The notes under the pieces: generated by a model
The model's input: only the letters and a program-made list of their open reading frames with translations
What the model was told of the DNA's origin: nothing
Databases searched by the model: none
Translations under genes and position numbers: made by a program
Source: Pseudogemmobacter hezensis
Lineage (GTDB): Bacteria; Pseudomonadota; Alphaproteobacteria; Rhodobacterales; Rhodobacteraceae
DNA: 64,000 bases
Assembly: GCF_013155295.1 (NCBI RefSeq)
Contig: NZ_JABJXT010000019.1
Location: forward strand, 1-64,000
Reading direction: 5' to 3'
Part shown: one piece after another, positions 1 through 9,515 of the stretch
Layout: each line of letters starts with the position of its first letter
Numbering within the stretch: position 1 is the first letter of the stretch

Positions 1-1002
1 CGTTTCGGTGAGGCGGTATCTAGGCCCCGCAGACAGAACCCGCAAGGGAAAAAATGAACTTCATGACGTTTTTTTGTCAGACGCCAATAAAATAAGGCCG
101 CCACGCAAACACATGCTCAATCCAAAACCAGACTTATCCCCAGGGCAGAACCCAAAATGGGGATAACCACCCAGAATCAAGCACCACAAATCCAGAATCA
201 AACAGCCGATTCCCAGAGATTCGTCCCCAAAGCGCCAGGAGAAGCGCCCAGGCTCAAGCAACTAGGGACAGAATCGCGGCACATCCCCTCTTCTTCCCTG
301 TGCTCTGCCAGGCGCGATGACACGCGAAGCGCATGGACATTGCCGAAGCAAAAGGCCCGGACGATGTCAGGCATAATCCGACAGGAGCAGAACCTCCCCG
401 CAAACGCCTCATTATATATACAGGGACAACCCGCTGCGTGGCCCGGCTTCGCTGAAGATCCGGGCACAACACAGCGTCGGCCTGTCGTCTGGGCATGGTA
501 CCGTGCTTTCCCTGGAAGCCGGACAGGGGCGATCGCTTTGGGCGGACGCTGCGCAACACTCACATCTCTGCTCCAGCGCCCGTTGTCCAAACTGCCTCAG
601 AAAGCAAAACTCAAAAAGGGGAGCTTGTTCAGCCAGGATTGAGCGTGGGGGGTACGCGACACACTGCCCATTGAGGGGCCCGCAAGCCATAGACTGCTTA
701 GACAGCATCGCAACCGATCAGAAGGCGCAGCTCTCAGCTTAGATCAGTCGGAGATCTGCCTAGCGAAACGGAAGCGAAAATGCGGTCCACTGCTGAATGC
801 GACTGTGTTGCAAGCTCTTTGCAGCCCCGGCGCCACGTCGCGGCGACACCACTGCAACGCTGCGGCCTGTCATCAGAGCCGTAGGGGAGCCTCTGTTGAC
901 CCTGCTGATTGGCTTCTTCTCTGTCACATCTGCGCTCAGGTTTTCTATTCGAAGCGCCGACTGCAGCTCACCTTCTGCAGCAACAACGCCACTGACTGAC
1001 AG
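1..1002. other. Stretch without a supportable gene
   Basis: I see no convincing gene here. The open frames on both strands are short and give no recognisable family, signal peptide or domain, and none has a good ribosome binding site. The first 250 bases are clearly richer in A/T than the flagellar genes that follow. The frame of fliL stays open for about 80 codons beyond its stop codon, but the translation resembles nothing I know and FliL normally ends where the stop is. The stretch may be a degraded or rearranged edge of the flagellar locus. Confidence 0.5.
134..166. repeat. 8-bp inverted repeat with 17-bp spacer
   Basis: TTATCCCC at 134-141 and GGGGATAA at 159-166 form a perfect inverted repeat. 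Ten bases further on, CCAGAATCAA occurs twice (171-180 and 193-202). The arms resemble degenerate DnaA boxes or a dimeric operator, but there is no gene next to them whose promoter this could be. The role is unknown. Confidence 0.35.
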
Positions 1003-1470
1003 CTATTGGTTGTCCTGCCTGACAATCTCAGTGATCAGGACATCGCTGGCCACATCATCCAGGACCTGCCTGGCCTGCTCAACCAGGGCCCGGCGTAGCG
1101 GTAGCAAGTTCGTAGAGTCGGTAAAGGACCCACGGAACCCACCCGAGTTCGCGTGGTCGAACAGGACGCGCAGGAATGCATCCTGCAGCCTTGGCTCGCG
1201 CGCCCTTACAATGTCTGATTTGCCTGTCGGGACCTCGATACTGAGCGAGGTGGCCACAACAGATACAATTCTGCCGCCCTCCAGTACTGGAATCACGAAC
1301 TGATTGCTCAGGGCTACGTACTCAACCTGTGTCAGGTCCGGCTCAGCGGCTTTCGGCCTGGCTTCTTCTTCCATCGCGTCGGATGTCTGAGGTCGCAGGT
1401 AGAAGCCCGCCCCACCGCCCGCGGCGAGCCCGGCGATCATTAACAGAATAGGGATCAGAAGTTTTTTCAT
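1003..1470 (-). CDS. fliL: Flagellar basal-body protein FliL-like
   Basis: A 155-residue membrane-anchored flagellar protein. FliL sits next to the stator and MS ring and supports motor torque. The N-terminus is one hydrophobic helix (residues 4-24, LLIPILLMIAGLAAGGGAGF), followed by a periplasmic domain that ends in RQVLDDVASDVLITEIVRQ, typical of alphaproteobacterial FliL. The start lies 2 bp after the flgH stop, so it is the last recognisable gene of the flgB-to-fliL run on this strand. FliL is often poorly conserved. The call rests on the single N-terminal helix, the C-terminal motif and the position in the operon. Confidence 0.75.
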   Translation of the reverse strand: MKKLLIPILLMIAGLAAGGGAGFYLRPQTSDAMEEEARPKAAEPDLTQVEYVALSNQFVIPVLEGGRIVSVVATSLSIEVPTGKSDIVRAREPRLQDAFLRVLFDHANSGGFRGSFTDSTNLLPLRRALVEQARQVLDDVASDVLITEIVRQDNQ

Positions 1471-1472
1471 CG

Positions 1473-2198
1473 TCAGAACGGCAATACTATATCGGTGATC
1501 TGTTGGCCGTAACGTGGCTGCTGCACATCCGAGATCTGCCCTCTGCCGCCGTAGGAAATTCGTGCTCCTGCGATTTTGTCATATGTAATCTCATTTTGCC
1601 GCGAGATGTCTGTCGGCCTGACATATCCGGTGACGATCAACTCACGCAGTTCATTATTAACCCGCACCTCTTACTGCCCTTCGATGCGCAGCACGCCGTT
1701 TGCCAGTTGCTCGACCACGGTGGCAGCGATGCGCAGGGTCAATTGCTCGGATCGCGTGACGTCTCCACTGCCCGAGAAGGTAGAGGATGAGCTGGTATCG
1801 ACCGCGCTTGCCATGTCTGCGCCATCAGGAAGATTTCGATCGATACGTTGTGGGATCCCGAAAAACTGGGGAATTCCCATGCTTTGTGATCCGCTGCGAG
1901 AGCGCCCGCTGGAATTTGTGATCTGTGCGCTGTCGTCTATTTCGATAACGACGGTTAAAATGTCACCCCGCTGCGCGGCGCGACGGTCGCCCAGAAGCGA
2001 TTCCGAACCTGCATTCCAGAGCGATGAATCGTAGGGCAACCCGGAAGGATCTGCATTTCTGGGCATCGGTGTCGAATAGATCGCGTGATGCTGATAGCTG
2101 CCCTCCAAAGGGCTGAAGTCCGGCGCCTTTCCAACCTGTGACAGACCGCTGCAGGCAGACAGTGCAAATCCCGATAATATACAGACGCTGCGCTTCAT
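1473..2198 (-). pseudogene. flgH: Flagellar L-ring lipoprotein FlgH, interrupted by TAA
   Basis: FlgH builds the outer-membrane L ring around the flagellar rod. The N-terminal part has a lipoprotein signal with lipobox LSAC. The reading runs 175 codons to ...VLRIEGQ, meets TAA at 1671-1673, and continues in the same frame as [19 protein letters not shown] to the normal FlgH end at 1473. Both halves match the family, and together they make a usual length of about 240 residues. A single CAA-to-TAA change (Gln codon) would explain the stop. The second half has a GTG at 1667 but no real domain of its own. It is a pseudogene unless the stop is read through or is a sequencing error. The start overlaps the flgA stop by 4 bp. 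Confidence 0.85.
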
Positions 2199-2614
2199 GG
2201 CATTCCTCCGACCTGGATCAGCCCATCGCCCCCGATGCGGCCGGTAACCGTTGTTTTCGAGCCCAGATTCATCACGCGGATCATCTCTCCAGCGCTGCCC
2301 CGGGCCAGTGCCCTGCCCTCGGCCCGGATCACCAGGCCACCCGCGCGATATTCCAGGGCAACGATAGCGTTTCGCTCGACCAATGCTGGCGGGCCGATAT
2401 CGACAGGCCGAACCGGACGGCCTGCATAAATTGCAACCCGGGTCTCAAGGCCAACTGCCTGGCTGGCATCGGCAAGGGCATCGGGGATCCTTCCATCAAT
2501 CACCGTCAGATCCCCAGGCGCGATCAGCGTTTGTGCGGGCAGGTGCCGGGCTGCTACAACACTGTCAGCAAATGCAGCATCGGCAGAGAGCAACAGGAAA
2601 AGAAGCTTCCACAT
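2195..2614 (-). CDS. flgA: Flagella basal-body P-ring chaperone FlgA
   Basis: A 139-residue protein with a cleavable signal peptide (MWKLLFLLLSADAAFA) and an SAF-type domain. The segment from AARHLPAQTLIAPGDL to VEMNAIV-like VERNAIVALEY is the family core, and the end (GSKTTVTGRIGGDGLIQV) is the usual FlgA C-terminus. It is short like other alphaproteobacterial FlgA proteins. FlgA is the periplasmic chaperone for P-ring assembly. The start codon overlaps the flgG stop as TGATG, and the stop overlaps the flgH start as ATGA, so translation is probably coupled through the three genes. Confidence 0.85.
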   Translation of the reverse strand: MWKLLFLLLSADAAFADSVVAARHLPAQTLIAPGDLTVIDGRIPDALADASQAVGLETRVAIYAGRPVRPVDIGPPALVERNAIVALEYRAGGLVIRAEGRALARGSAGEMIRVMNLGSKTTVTGRIGGDGLIQVGGMP

Positions 2615-3399
2615 CAGCGCAGCTGCGTCGTTGCGCCGAGCATCTGATCGGCGGCAGTGATGACTTTCGCATTCAGTTCATACCCGCGCTGCGCTTTGAT
2701 GAGTTCGGTGATTTCACGCACGGCGTCTACAGAACTTTCCTCAAGATAGCCCTGCCTAAGCGTGCCCAGCCCGTCGGTGCCAGGATCGTTGACAATCGGC
2801 GGCCCGGACGCGGCAGTTTCAAGAAAGAGGTTCGAGCCAATCGCCTCGAGGCCCTTTTCGTTGGTGAAGTCAGTCAGGGTAAACTGGCCCAGAAGTTCCG
2901 GCTGAACGCGATCCGAAAAATAGGCCCAGACCTCGCCCTCAGGATTGATCGCAATCGAGCGCGCCTCGGGCGGTATGGTGACGCCAGGCACCACCGGGTA
3001 GCCATCAGATGTGACAATCAGACCATCGGCCGAACGCTTCAGGGCACCGTCCCGCGTATAGGCAGACATGCCGGCGGGAAGTTCGACCTCAAGATAGCCA
3101 TTGCCGTCGATGGCAACGTCGAGATCGCCATTGGTCATCGAAAGCGATCCTTGCTGCAGCACCACCGATACCGATGATGGCCGCACGCCCAGACCTACCT
3201 GAACGCCGGTGGGCAACATCGTTCCGTCGCTGGCGGAAACCGTGCCTGGCCGACTATATTGCTGATAGTGAAGGTCGGCAAAATCGGCCCTCCTGGCGTT
3301 GTAGCCATTTGTCGACATATTCGCGAGGTTGTTCGAGACGACATCGACCTTTATCTGCTGCGCAGTCATGCCAGTAGCCGCGATGTGAAGTGCTTTCAT
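2614..3399 (-). CDS. flgG: Flagellar distal rod protein FlgG
   Basis: A 261-residue protein of full family length. The N-terminal rod motif VSNNLANMSTNGY, the central DVAIDGNGYLEV motif and the C-terminal helix with AQRGYELNAKVITAADQML are all present. FlgG forms the distal part of the flagellar rod, which crosses the periplasm inside the P and L rings. It lies 8 bp after flgF and runs into flgA with a one-base overlap. No lesion is visible. Confidence 0.95.
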   Translation of the reverse strand: MKALHIAATGMTAQQIKVDVVSNNLANMSTNGYNARRADFADLHYQQYSRPGTVSASDGTMLPTGVQVGLGVRPSSVSVVLQQGSLSMTNGDLDVAIDGNGYLEVELPAGMSAYTRDGALKRSADGLIVTSDGYPVVPGVTIPPEARSIAINPEGEVWAYFSDRVQPELLGQFTLTDFTNEKGLEAIGSNLFLETAASGPPIVNDPGTDGLGTLRQGYLEESSVDAVREITELIKAQRGYELNAKVITAADQMLGATTQLR

Positions 3400-3407
3400 G
3401 CTATGAC

Positions 3408-4115
3408 CTATTGACCAAGGGTCTGAATGACGTTGCGGACGCGGTTGTCCTCTGCGTCGAGAAATTTCTGACCGAGTTCATAGGTGCGCTGCACCTCTAT
3501 CATCCGGGCGATCTCGACAACCGGGTTAACGTTGCTCTCTTCAAGAAATCCCTGCATGATCCGGCCGGTCTCAGCCGGCTCGACCATGCCCCCGTCAAAC
3601 AGGGTGCCCGAGCGGTGGCGCAGTGACAGCGGGTCAACCGGCTGCCACAGACCGACCTGACCGACCGCCGCACCATCGGCGGAAATCGTGCCATCCTCAC
3701 CGATTGCGACCGCAGCCCCGGGGGGCACAAAGACCGGCGCCCCGCCTGCATCAAGAAGCTGATAGCCCTCTGGCGTAACCAGCTCTCCCTCGGCTGATGG
3801 GGTGAAATTGCCGGCCCGGGTCAGCCTTTCACCCTCTGGCGTCATGACCAAGAAGAAGCCATCGCCCTGAATGGCCAGGTCAAACGCCCCCCCGGTCATG
3901 GAGATTCCCGCCTGTGTGAGATCGGCGATCCTGGCATTGCCATGACTGAGCGAGAGCGACGGCTCCTGGTTCAGCCGGGTCACATGTTCCGCGAATACCA
4001 GCCCTTCACGCCGGAATCCGGTCGTTGAGATATTGGCCACATTGTTCGCAACGATCTGCATTTCGCGCATCAGGCCAGATTGACGGCTGAGTGCGACATA
4101 ACCTGCTGAATCCAT
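3408..4115 (-). CDS. flgF: Flagellar proximal rod protein FlgF
   Basis: A 235-residue rod protein. The motifs are VANNVANISTTGFRREG near the N-terminus, DLAIQGDGFFLV in the middle, and RMIEVQRTYELGQKFLDAEDNR at the C-terminus. This is the FlgF/FlgG family; the shorter length and its place directly before flgG make it FlgF. It starts 1 bp after the fliQ stop and is part of the tightly packed flagellar transcript read on this strand. Confidence 0.92.
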   Translation of the reverse strand: MDSAGYVALSRQSGLMREMQIVANNVANISTTGFRREGLVFAEHVTRLNQEPSLSLSHGNARIADLTQAGISMTGGAFDLAIQGDGFFLVMTPEGERLTRAGNFTPSAEGELVTPEGYQLLDAGGAPVFVPPGAAVAIGEDGTISADGAAVGQVGLWQPVDPLSLRHRSGTLFDGGMVEPAETGRIMQGFLEESNVNPVVEIARMIEVQRTYELGQKFLDAEDNRVRNVIQTLGQ

Positions 4116-4116
4116 G

Positions 4117-4383
4117 TCAGCCCCCCTCGATCAGAGGAATGATGTAATCCCCGTAAAGCGATGTAAGGGCACCTGTCATGAAGCCCATCGAAAGCCAGAA
4201 GGCACAAAGCATTGCCGCCAGTTTTGGCACAAAGGTCAGCGTCATTTCCTGAACGGATGTCAGGGCCTGAAAGAGACCGATCACCACCCCCGTCACCAGA
4301 GCAACGATCAGGATTGGCGCCGAGATCTTCACCCCGACCCAAAGGGCATGCCGCAATGCATCAAAAAAGGCGGCATCGGTCAT
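4117..4383 (-). CDS. fliQ: Flagellar export apparatus protein FliQ
   Basis: An 88-residue membrane protein with two long hydrophobic helices (about residues 15-38 and 50-75), the usual FliQ size and layout. The segment GVVIGLFQALTSVQEMTLTFVPK is the conserved family core. FliQ is part of the FliPQR export gate of the flagellar type III secretion system. Its start overlaps the stop of fliE by 4 bp. A position between fliE and flgF is common in Rhodobacterales flagellar loci. Confidence 0.93.
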   Translation of the reverse strand: MTDAAFFDALRHALWVGVKISAPILIVALVTGVVIGLFQALTSVQEMTLTFVPKLAAMLCAFWLSMGFMTGALTSLYGDYIIPLIEGG

Positions 4384-4661
4384 ACAGGCATCCTCAGGAT
4401 CTCCTGATAGGCCTCGACAACCTTGTCGCGCACGGTGGCAACCGTTTCGACCGCCAGCTGCGACGATGAAAGCGCCTCGACAAGTGCGTGCGGACTTGCC
4501 TCTCCCGCCATGGCCTGACGCGAGGTGATTTCGTGGCGCATCAGCGTATCGGTGAATTCACCCACAACGCTGGAAAAATTCAGACCGCTGCCGGCGCCCG
4601 GCGCTGCGGCCGTTCTGGCCTGCGCGTAATTGGCTGCGGCAAAGGATGTATTCAAATCCAT
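4380..4661 (-). CDS. fliE: Flagellar MS-ring/rod junction protein FliE
   Basis: A 93-residue helical protein. The C-terminal half is characteristic: FSSVVGEFTDTLMRHE, then VEALSSSQLAVETVATVRDKVVEAYQEILRMPV, the polymerisation helix shared with rod proteins. FliE links the MS ring to the proximal rod. It follows flgC by 11 bp and overlaps fliQ. The size and both helices match the family; the low-complexity N-terminus is normal for FliE. Confidence 0.92.
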   Translation of the reverse strand: MDLNTSFAAANYAQARTAAAPGAGSGLNFSSVVGEFTDTLMRHEITSRQAMAGEASPHALVEALSSSQLAVETVATVRDKVVEAYQEILRMPV

Positions 4662-4672
4662 TCTGGAATCTC

Positions 4673-5053
4673 CTAGCGGCGTAGAACTTCAAACAGGCTT
4701 TGCATCATCTGCCGTGCCTGATCGAAGAGTCTGACATTTGCGTCATAGCTGCGTTGCGCCTCACGGGCGTCTGCAATTTCGATCATCAGATCGACGTTCG
4801 AACCTTTGTAATAACCAGCCTCATTGGCCATCGGGTGGCCCGGACTGTATATTTCCGGCAATTCCTGCTGATCGAGCCGGACCTTGCCAGAGCGCACGGT
4901 GGCACCATCCATGACCTGCTCAAAGCTGATCAGTTTGCGCCGGTATCCAGGCGTATCCGCATTTGCGATATTCTCGGACACATAGCGGATCCGGTTGGCC
5001 TGCGCCTCCATCCCCGAGGCAGAGGCCGCAAGCGAGTTGCCAAGATCATTCAT
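4673..5053 (-). CDS. flgC: Flagellar proximal rod protein FlgC
   Basis: A 126-residue protein of normal FlgC length. The N-terminal motif YVSENIANADTPGYRRK and the C-terminal helix EIADAREAQRSYDANVRLFD are diagnostic for rod proteins, and the order flgB-flgC-fliE supports FlgC. It forms part of the proximal rod. It lies 11 bp after flgB. The gene is complete and nothing odd is seen. Confidence 0.94.
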   Translation of the reverse strand: MNDLGNSLAASASGMEAQANRIRYVSENIANADTPGYRRKLISFEQVMDGATVRSGKVRLDQQELPEIYSPGHPMANEAGYYKGSNVDLMIEIADAREAQRSYDANVRLFDQARQMMQSLFEVLRR

Positions 5054-5064
5054 ATAACCTGGCC

Positions 5065-5445
5065 TCAGCTGTTTCTGCCGAGTGATGCGCGGATCACCCC
5101 GGATGTCGCCCGATAGATCGCCAGCGCCATCTCATGATCCTGCCGGGCAGAGGCGGATTTGACCATTTCCATCTCAATCGAGACATCATTGCCGTTCGGC
5201 GCCTCTGCCCCGCCAGACATACGCATCTCTGGCAGCGCGGCCCCGGGGGCTGCGCCCAGATGCTTTGCCCTGGTGGCGCGCATAGTGCTGTCGCTGCCAT
5301 AGCTTTCAGAAAAGGATTCCAAATCCCTGGCGCGATAGCCCGGCGTATCGGCATTGGCGACATTGCGGGCAATCACATCCATACGTGCCCCAGAATAAGC
5401 CGCCAAATTCTGCGACATCCTGGTCAATTCCAGTTTTGCGAACAT
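5065..5445 (-). CDS. flgB: Flagellar proximal rod protein FlgB
   Basis: A 126-residue rod protein that opens the leftward flagellar run. Motifs: VIARNVANADTPGYRARDL near the N-terminus and EMALAIYRATSGVIRASLGR at the C-terminus. FlgB is the most proximal rod subunit after FliE. A 99-bp gap separates it from fliI on the other strand, so the promoter for flgB through fliL probably lies there. Confidence 0.94.
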   Translation of the reverse strand: MFAKLELTRMSQNLAAYSGARMDVIARNVANADTPGYRARDLESFSESYGSDSTMRATRAKHLGAAPGAALPEMRMSGGAEAPNGNDVSIEMEMVKSASARQDHEMALAIYRATSGVIRASLGRNS

Positions 5446-5544
5446 TGGGATTCTCCCTTGTGGTTCGGCATTCCGTCATCTGCTTCACCAAGGTTTAAGG
5501 GTGATTCCTTTAGAAACCGTAATTGGGTGACAAAGGATCGGCAG
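5446..5544. promoter_or_regulatory. Divergent flgB / fliI promoter region
   Basis: This 99-bp gap must hold the promoters of both flagellar transcripts. An imperfect inverted repeat, GTTTAAGG (5493-5500) and CCTTTAGA (5507-5514), sits in the middle. CtrA often controls Rhodobacterales flagella, but I do not find its full TTAA-N7-TTAA site, only a half-site-like TTTAAG. Confidence 0.4.
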
Positions 5545-6849
5545 ATGACATTAGAATTTGAATCACTTCTCGCAGAACTGGCGACGATCGGGGCGGTGCG
5601 CGAAATGGGCCGGATCGCCGAAATCTCGTCAGGGTCCATGGTTGTCAAAGGGTTGCATGGCGCGACACCGGGGGATCGTGTGCTGATCGACGACGAAACC
5701 ATGGGCGGCGAGATTGTCAGCATATCAGAGACCGGGGCCACAATCCTGCCAGAGGGCGACACGGATGGAATCGCCGTCGGAACGCGGGTTTCGCTGCTGG
5801 GCAAGATCAACCTTGCACCGGATGTGTCCTGGCTGGGCCGCATCGTTGATCCGCTTGGGCGGCCGCTGGATGCCCGGCCGCTGCTTTGCGGGCCAAAGCG
5901 GCGGCCTTTGACCGCAAGCCCGCCTGACCCGGCGCATCGGCGCGGCTTTGGGGCACGGCTTTCAACCGGGGTGGCGGTATTTGACACGCTGCTGCCGCTG
6001 GTTCGGGGGCAGCGGGTCGGGCTGTTTGCGGGCTCTGGCGTGGGGAAATCCTCGCTGCTGGCGCGGCTGGCGCGGGGCGTGCAGGCGGATGTCGTCGTGA
6101 TCGCCCTGGTGGGCGAACGCGGGCGCGAATTGCGCGAATTCACCGATAAAGTGCTGGGGCCCGAGGGGATGGCGCGCTCTGTCGTTGTCACCGCGACCTC
6201 GGATCAGTCGCCGCTGATGCGGCGGCGGTGCCTGCTGTCGGCGATGACCGTGGCCGAGCATTTCCGGGATCAGGGCAAGCATGTGCTGCTTCTGATCGAC
6301 TCGGTCACCCGCTTTGCCGAGGCGCATCGTGAGGTTGCACTGGCCGCAGGTGAGGCCGCATCGCTGCGCGGCTACCCGCCCTCAACCTCACATGCGCTGA
6401 TGTCGCTTTGCGAGCGGGCGGGGCCTGGCGCAGACGGGGTTGGCGATATTACCGCGATCTTTTCGGTGCTGGTCGCGGGCTCGGATATGGAAGAGCCCAT
6501 CGCCGACATCATTCGCGGCACCATCGACGGCCACGTCGTCCTTAGCCGCACCATCGCCGAGCGGGGGCGCTATCCGGCGGTTGATCTTTTGCGCTCGGTC
6601 TCGCGCAGCCTGCCCGGTGCCGCGACCGAGGACGAGAATGAGGTCATCACCGATGCCCGCAAGCTGCTTTCAACCTACGACCAGACCGAGATGATGATCC
6701 ATGCCGGGCTATATGTCTCTGGCAGCGACCCGCTGATCGACCGCGCCATCCGCATCTGGCCAAAACTGGATGCGTTCCTCGCCGAGATGTCCCCATCCGG
6801 CGAGGTGCGCGGCAGTTTTGAGCGGCTTCGCCTGATCCTGCGCGGGTGA
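5545..6849 (+). CDS. fliI: Flagellar export ATPase FliI
   Basis: A 434-residue F1-beta-like ATPase that energises flagellar type III export at the cytoplasmic face. Walker A is AGSGVGKSS (about residue 162). LVGERGRELREF and the type-III ATPase box LSRTIAERGRYPAVDLLRSVSR follow. The C-terminal YDQTEMMIHAGLYVSGSDP segment is standard. An upstream in-frame extension exists, but the start MTLEFESLLAEL at 5545 is preceded by AAGGATCGGCAG, fits FliI length, and avoids overlap with flgB. It is transcribed away from the flgB operon and ends at a strong hairpin. Confidence 0.95.
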   Translation: MTLEFESLLAELATIGAVREMGRIAEISSGSMVVKGLHGATPGDRVLIDDETMGGEIVSISETGATILPEGDTDGIAVGTRVSLLGKINLAPDVSWLGRIVDPLGRPLDARPLLCGPKRRPLTASPPDPAHRRGFGARLSTGVAVFDTLLPLVRGQRVGLFAGSGVGKSSLLARLARGVQADVVVIALVGERGRELREFTDKVLGPEGMARSVVVTATSDQSPLMRRRCLLSAMTVAEHFRDQGKHVLLLIDSVTRFAEAHREVALAAGEAASLRGYPPSTSHALMSLCERAGPGADGVGDITAIFSVLVAGSDMEEPIADIIRGTIDGHVVLSRTIAERGRYPAVDLLRSVSRSLPGAATEDENEVITDARKLLSTYDQTEMMIHAGLYVSGSDPLIDRAIRIWPKLDAFLAEMSPSGEVRGSFERLRLILRG

Positions 6850-6867
6850 TTTCAGCGGCCCAAATGA

Positions 6868-6895
6868 AAAGGGCGGGGACCATGCCCCGCCCTTT
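6868..6895. terminator. Bidirectional terminator between fliI and clpB
   Basis: AAAGGGCGGGG (6868-6878) and CCCCGCCCTTT (6885-6895) form a perfect 11-bp stem with a 6-base loop. The A-tract on one side and T-tract on the other let it serve both convergent genes. Confidence 0.85.
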
Positions 6896-6899
6896 CCGA

Positions 6900-9515
6900 T
6901 CAGTGTATTGCGGCCTCACTGGGGCGCGGCCGGTTTGAGGCGACCAGGCGATCCTCAATCTGCAGCCCCTCATCGGTTGCCGAGACATGAACCACAGCCC
7001 CATCCAGGATCTCGCCACCCAGAAGCATCTCTGCCAGCGGATCCTGCAGCTGACGCTGGATCACCCGTTTCAGCGGACGGGCCCCGAAAACCGGATCATA
7101 GCCCTCTTCGGCAAGCCATTCCTTCGCCTTGTCATCCAGTTCCAGCGTGATCTTGCGATCTGCCAGACGTTTTTCCAGCCGCTTCAGCTGGATGCCGACA
7201 ATGCCAGACATATCGGCGCGGCCCAGGCGGTCAAAGATGATCATCTCATCCAGACGGTTCAGGAATTCGGGGCGGAAATGGGCCCGCACCGCCTCCATCA
7301 CTTCGGCTTTTGCACCCGAGGTATCCGCGCCATCCGGCAGCTCTGACAAAGCCCGCGCGCCGAGGTTCGAGGTCAGGATGATCAGCGTCTGCTTGAAATC
7401 AACCACACGCCCCTGGCCATCGGTCAGCCGCCCGTCATCAAGCACCTGCAACAGCACGTTGAACACATCCGGATGGGCCTTTTCGACCTCATCGAACAGC
7501 ACAACCTGATAGGGCCTGCGCCGGACAGCCTCGGTCAGAACGCCGCCCTCATCATAACCGACATAGCCCGGAGGGGCACCGATCAGCCGCGCCACGGAAT
7601 GTTTCTCCATGAATTCCGACATATCGATGCGCACCATCGCCGAGTCGTCATCAAAGAGGTATTCCGCCAGCGCCTTGGTCAGCTCGGTTTTGCCAACCCC
7701 GGTCGGGCCAAGGAAGAGGAACGAGCCCAGCGGCTTATTCTCATCCGACAGCCCGGCCCGCGCCCGGCGCACGGCCTTCGAGACAGCTTCCACCGCCTGA
7801 CGCTGGCCGATGACCCGCTTGCCCAGCTCATCCTCCATCTTCAGCAGCTTTTCCTTCTCGCCCTCAAGCATTTTCGTGGTCGGGATGCCCGTCCAGCGCT
7901 CAACCACCTCGGCGATCTGCTCGGGCCGCACCGATTCAGAGACCAAAGCCTCCCCCTCACGGCCCTCGGCCTCACCCAGCTGCTTTTCCAGCTCTGGGAT
8001 GGTGCCATATTGCAGCTCACCGGCGCGGCCGAAATTGCTTTCGCGCTTGGCCTGGTCCAGTTCGGCACGGGCGCGGTCAAGCTGTTCCTTGAGGTCACGC
8101 GCCTTGTTCAGATTGTCGCGCTCTGCCTGCCATTTCGCAGTCAGCTCGGCCGAGTGGTCTTTCAGATTGGCCAGCTCCAGTTCCAGCTTTTCCAGCCGGT
8201 CTTTCGAGGCCGCATCATCCTCTTTCTTCAGCGCCTCGGATTCGATGGTCAGCTGCAGGATCTGGCGATCCAGCGCGTCGAGCTCCTCGGGTTTGCTGTC
8301 CACCTCCATCCGCAGACGGCTGGCGGCCTCATCGACGAGGTCAATCGCCTTATCGGGCAGGAAACGGTCGGTGATATAGCGTTGTGACAGCTGCGCAGCC
8401 GCAACCAGGGCCGAATCCGAGATCTTCACCCCGTGATGCAGCTCATATTTCTCTTTGATACCGCGCAGGATCGAGATTGTGTCCTCGACCGTCGGCTCAG
8501 AGACCATCACCGGCTGGAAACGCCGCGCCAAGGCTGCGTCTTTCTCGATATATTTGCGATATTCGTCCAGCGTGGTCGCGCCGACGCAATGCAGCTCGCC
8601 CCGGGCAAGCGCGGGCTTGATCAGGTTTGCAGCGTCCATCGCGCCATCGGTTTTCCCGGCGCCAACCAGCACATGCAGCTCGTCGATGAAGAGGATGATC
8701 TCTCCGGCGGCAGATTCGATCTCTTTCAGGATGGCTTTCAGCCGTTCCTCAAATTCACCGCGATATTTCGCACCCGCAATCAGCGCACCCATATCCAGCG
8801 ACATCAGCTTTTTGTTGCGCAGCGATTCGGGCACATCGCCATCGACGATGCGCAGGGCCAGCCCTTCGGCAATGGCGGTTTTACCGACGCCAGGCTCGCC
8901 GATCAGCACGGGGTTGTTTTTGGTGCGGCGCGACAGAACCTGCATGGCGCGGCGAATTTCTTCATCGCGGCCGATGATAGGGTCGATCTTGCCATCCCGC
9001 GCAGCCTCGGTCAGGTCGCGGGCATATTTGCTTAACGCTTCCATCGTATCCTCGGCCGAGGCGCTGTCAGCCGTGCGGCCCTTACGGATGTCATTGATCG
9101 CAGCGTTCAGCCCCTGGGCCGTCACCGCGCCTGCGGTCAGCGCATCTTTGGCCCGGGTATTGACCAGGGCAAGCGCGGTCAGCATCCGCTCGACCGGAAC
9201 AAAGCTGTCGCCTGCCTTTTTGGCAACCGCTTCGGCCTCATCCAGGACGCGGACAAGCTGGGGGTCGATATAGGTCTGGCCGTCCCCGCCCGAGACTTTG
9301 GGCAGTTTCTCAATCGCGGCATTCACCGCCTCATTGACACGCTCAGGGCTGCCCCCGGCACGGCGGATCAGGTTCGCGGCAAGCCCCTGGTCATCATCCA
9401 TCAGGGCTTTCAGCAGATGGTCGGGCAGCACGCGCTGGTGCTCTTCGCGCATGGCAATGGTCTGGGCCGACTGGATAAAACCGCGCGACCGCTCCGTGAA
9501 CTTTTCAATGTTCAT
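6900..9515 (-). CDS. clpB: Disaggregase chaperone ClpB
   Basis: An 871-residue AAA+ disaggregase that works with DnaK to rescue aggregated proteins. Order: N-domain ([18 protein letters not shown]), first AAA module with Walker [10 protein letters not shown] (about residue 205) and ELHVLVGAG, a long coiled-coil middle domain (about 400-530, rich in E/K/L), then the second AAA module with GPTGVGKTE (about residue 600) and [19 protein letters not shown]. The start at 9515 is preceded by AAGGAGAGACCG and gives standard length; a longer frame upstream is not conserved. The M-domain separates it from ClpA/ClpC. An RpoH-like promoter lies upstream. Confidence 0.97.
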   Translation of the reverse strand: MNIEKFTERSRGFIQSAQTIAMREEHQRVLPDHLLKALMDDDQGLAANLIRRAGGSPERVNEAVNAAIEKLPKVSGGDGQTYIDPQLVRVLDEAEAVAKKAGDSFVPVERMLTALALVNTRAKDALTAGAVTAQGLNAAINDIRKGRTADSASAEDTMEALSKYARDLTEAARDGKIDPIIGRDEEIRRAMQVLSRRTKNNPVLIGEPGVGKTAIAEGLALRIVDGDVPESLRNKKLMSLDMGALIAGAKYRGEFEERLKAILKEIESAAGEIILFIDELHVLVGAGKTDGAMDAANLIKPALARGELHCVGATTLDEYRKYIEKDAALARRFQPVMVSEPTVEDTISILRGIKEKYELHHGVKISDSALVAAAQLSQRYITDRFLPDKAIDLVDEAASRLRMEVDSKPEELDALDRQILQLTIESEALKKEDDAASKDRLEKLELELANLKDHSAELTAKWQAERDNLNKARDLKEQLDRARAELDQAKRESNFGRAGELQYGTIPELEKQLGEAEGREGEALVSESVRPEQIAEVVERWTGIPTTKMLEGEKEKLLKMEDELGKRVIGQRQAVEAVSKAVRRARAGLSDENKPLGSFLFLGPTGVGKTELTKALAEYLFDDDSAMVRIDMSEFMEKHSVARLIGAPPGYVGYDEGGVLTEAVRRRPYQVVLFDEVEKAHPDVFNVLLQVLDDGRLTDGQGRVVDFKQTLIILTSNLGARALSELPDGADTSGAKAEVMEAVRAHFRPEFLNRLDEMIIFDRLGRADMSGIVGIQLKRLEKRLADRKITLELDDKAKEWLAEEGYDPVFGARPLKRVIQRQLQDPLAEMLLGGEILDGAVVHVSATDEGLQIEDRLVASNRPRPSEAAIH

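Noticed and set aside
157-642. A 161-codon frame in the left edge
   Set aside because: No family, no ribosome binding site, overlapping frames of similar quality on both strands.
1671-1673. Recoding of the flgH TAA as an amino acid
   Set aside because: No local signal for recoding and no reason to expect it; a mutation is simpler.
5446-5544. CtrA binding site in the flagellar promoter
   Set aside because: Only a half-site-like TTTAAG was found; the full TTAA-N7-TTAA spacing is absent.
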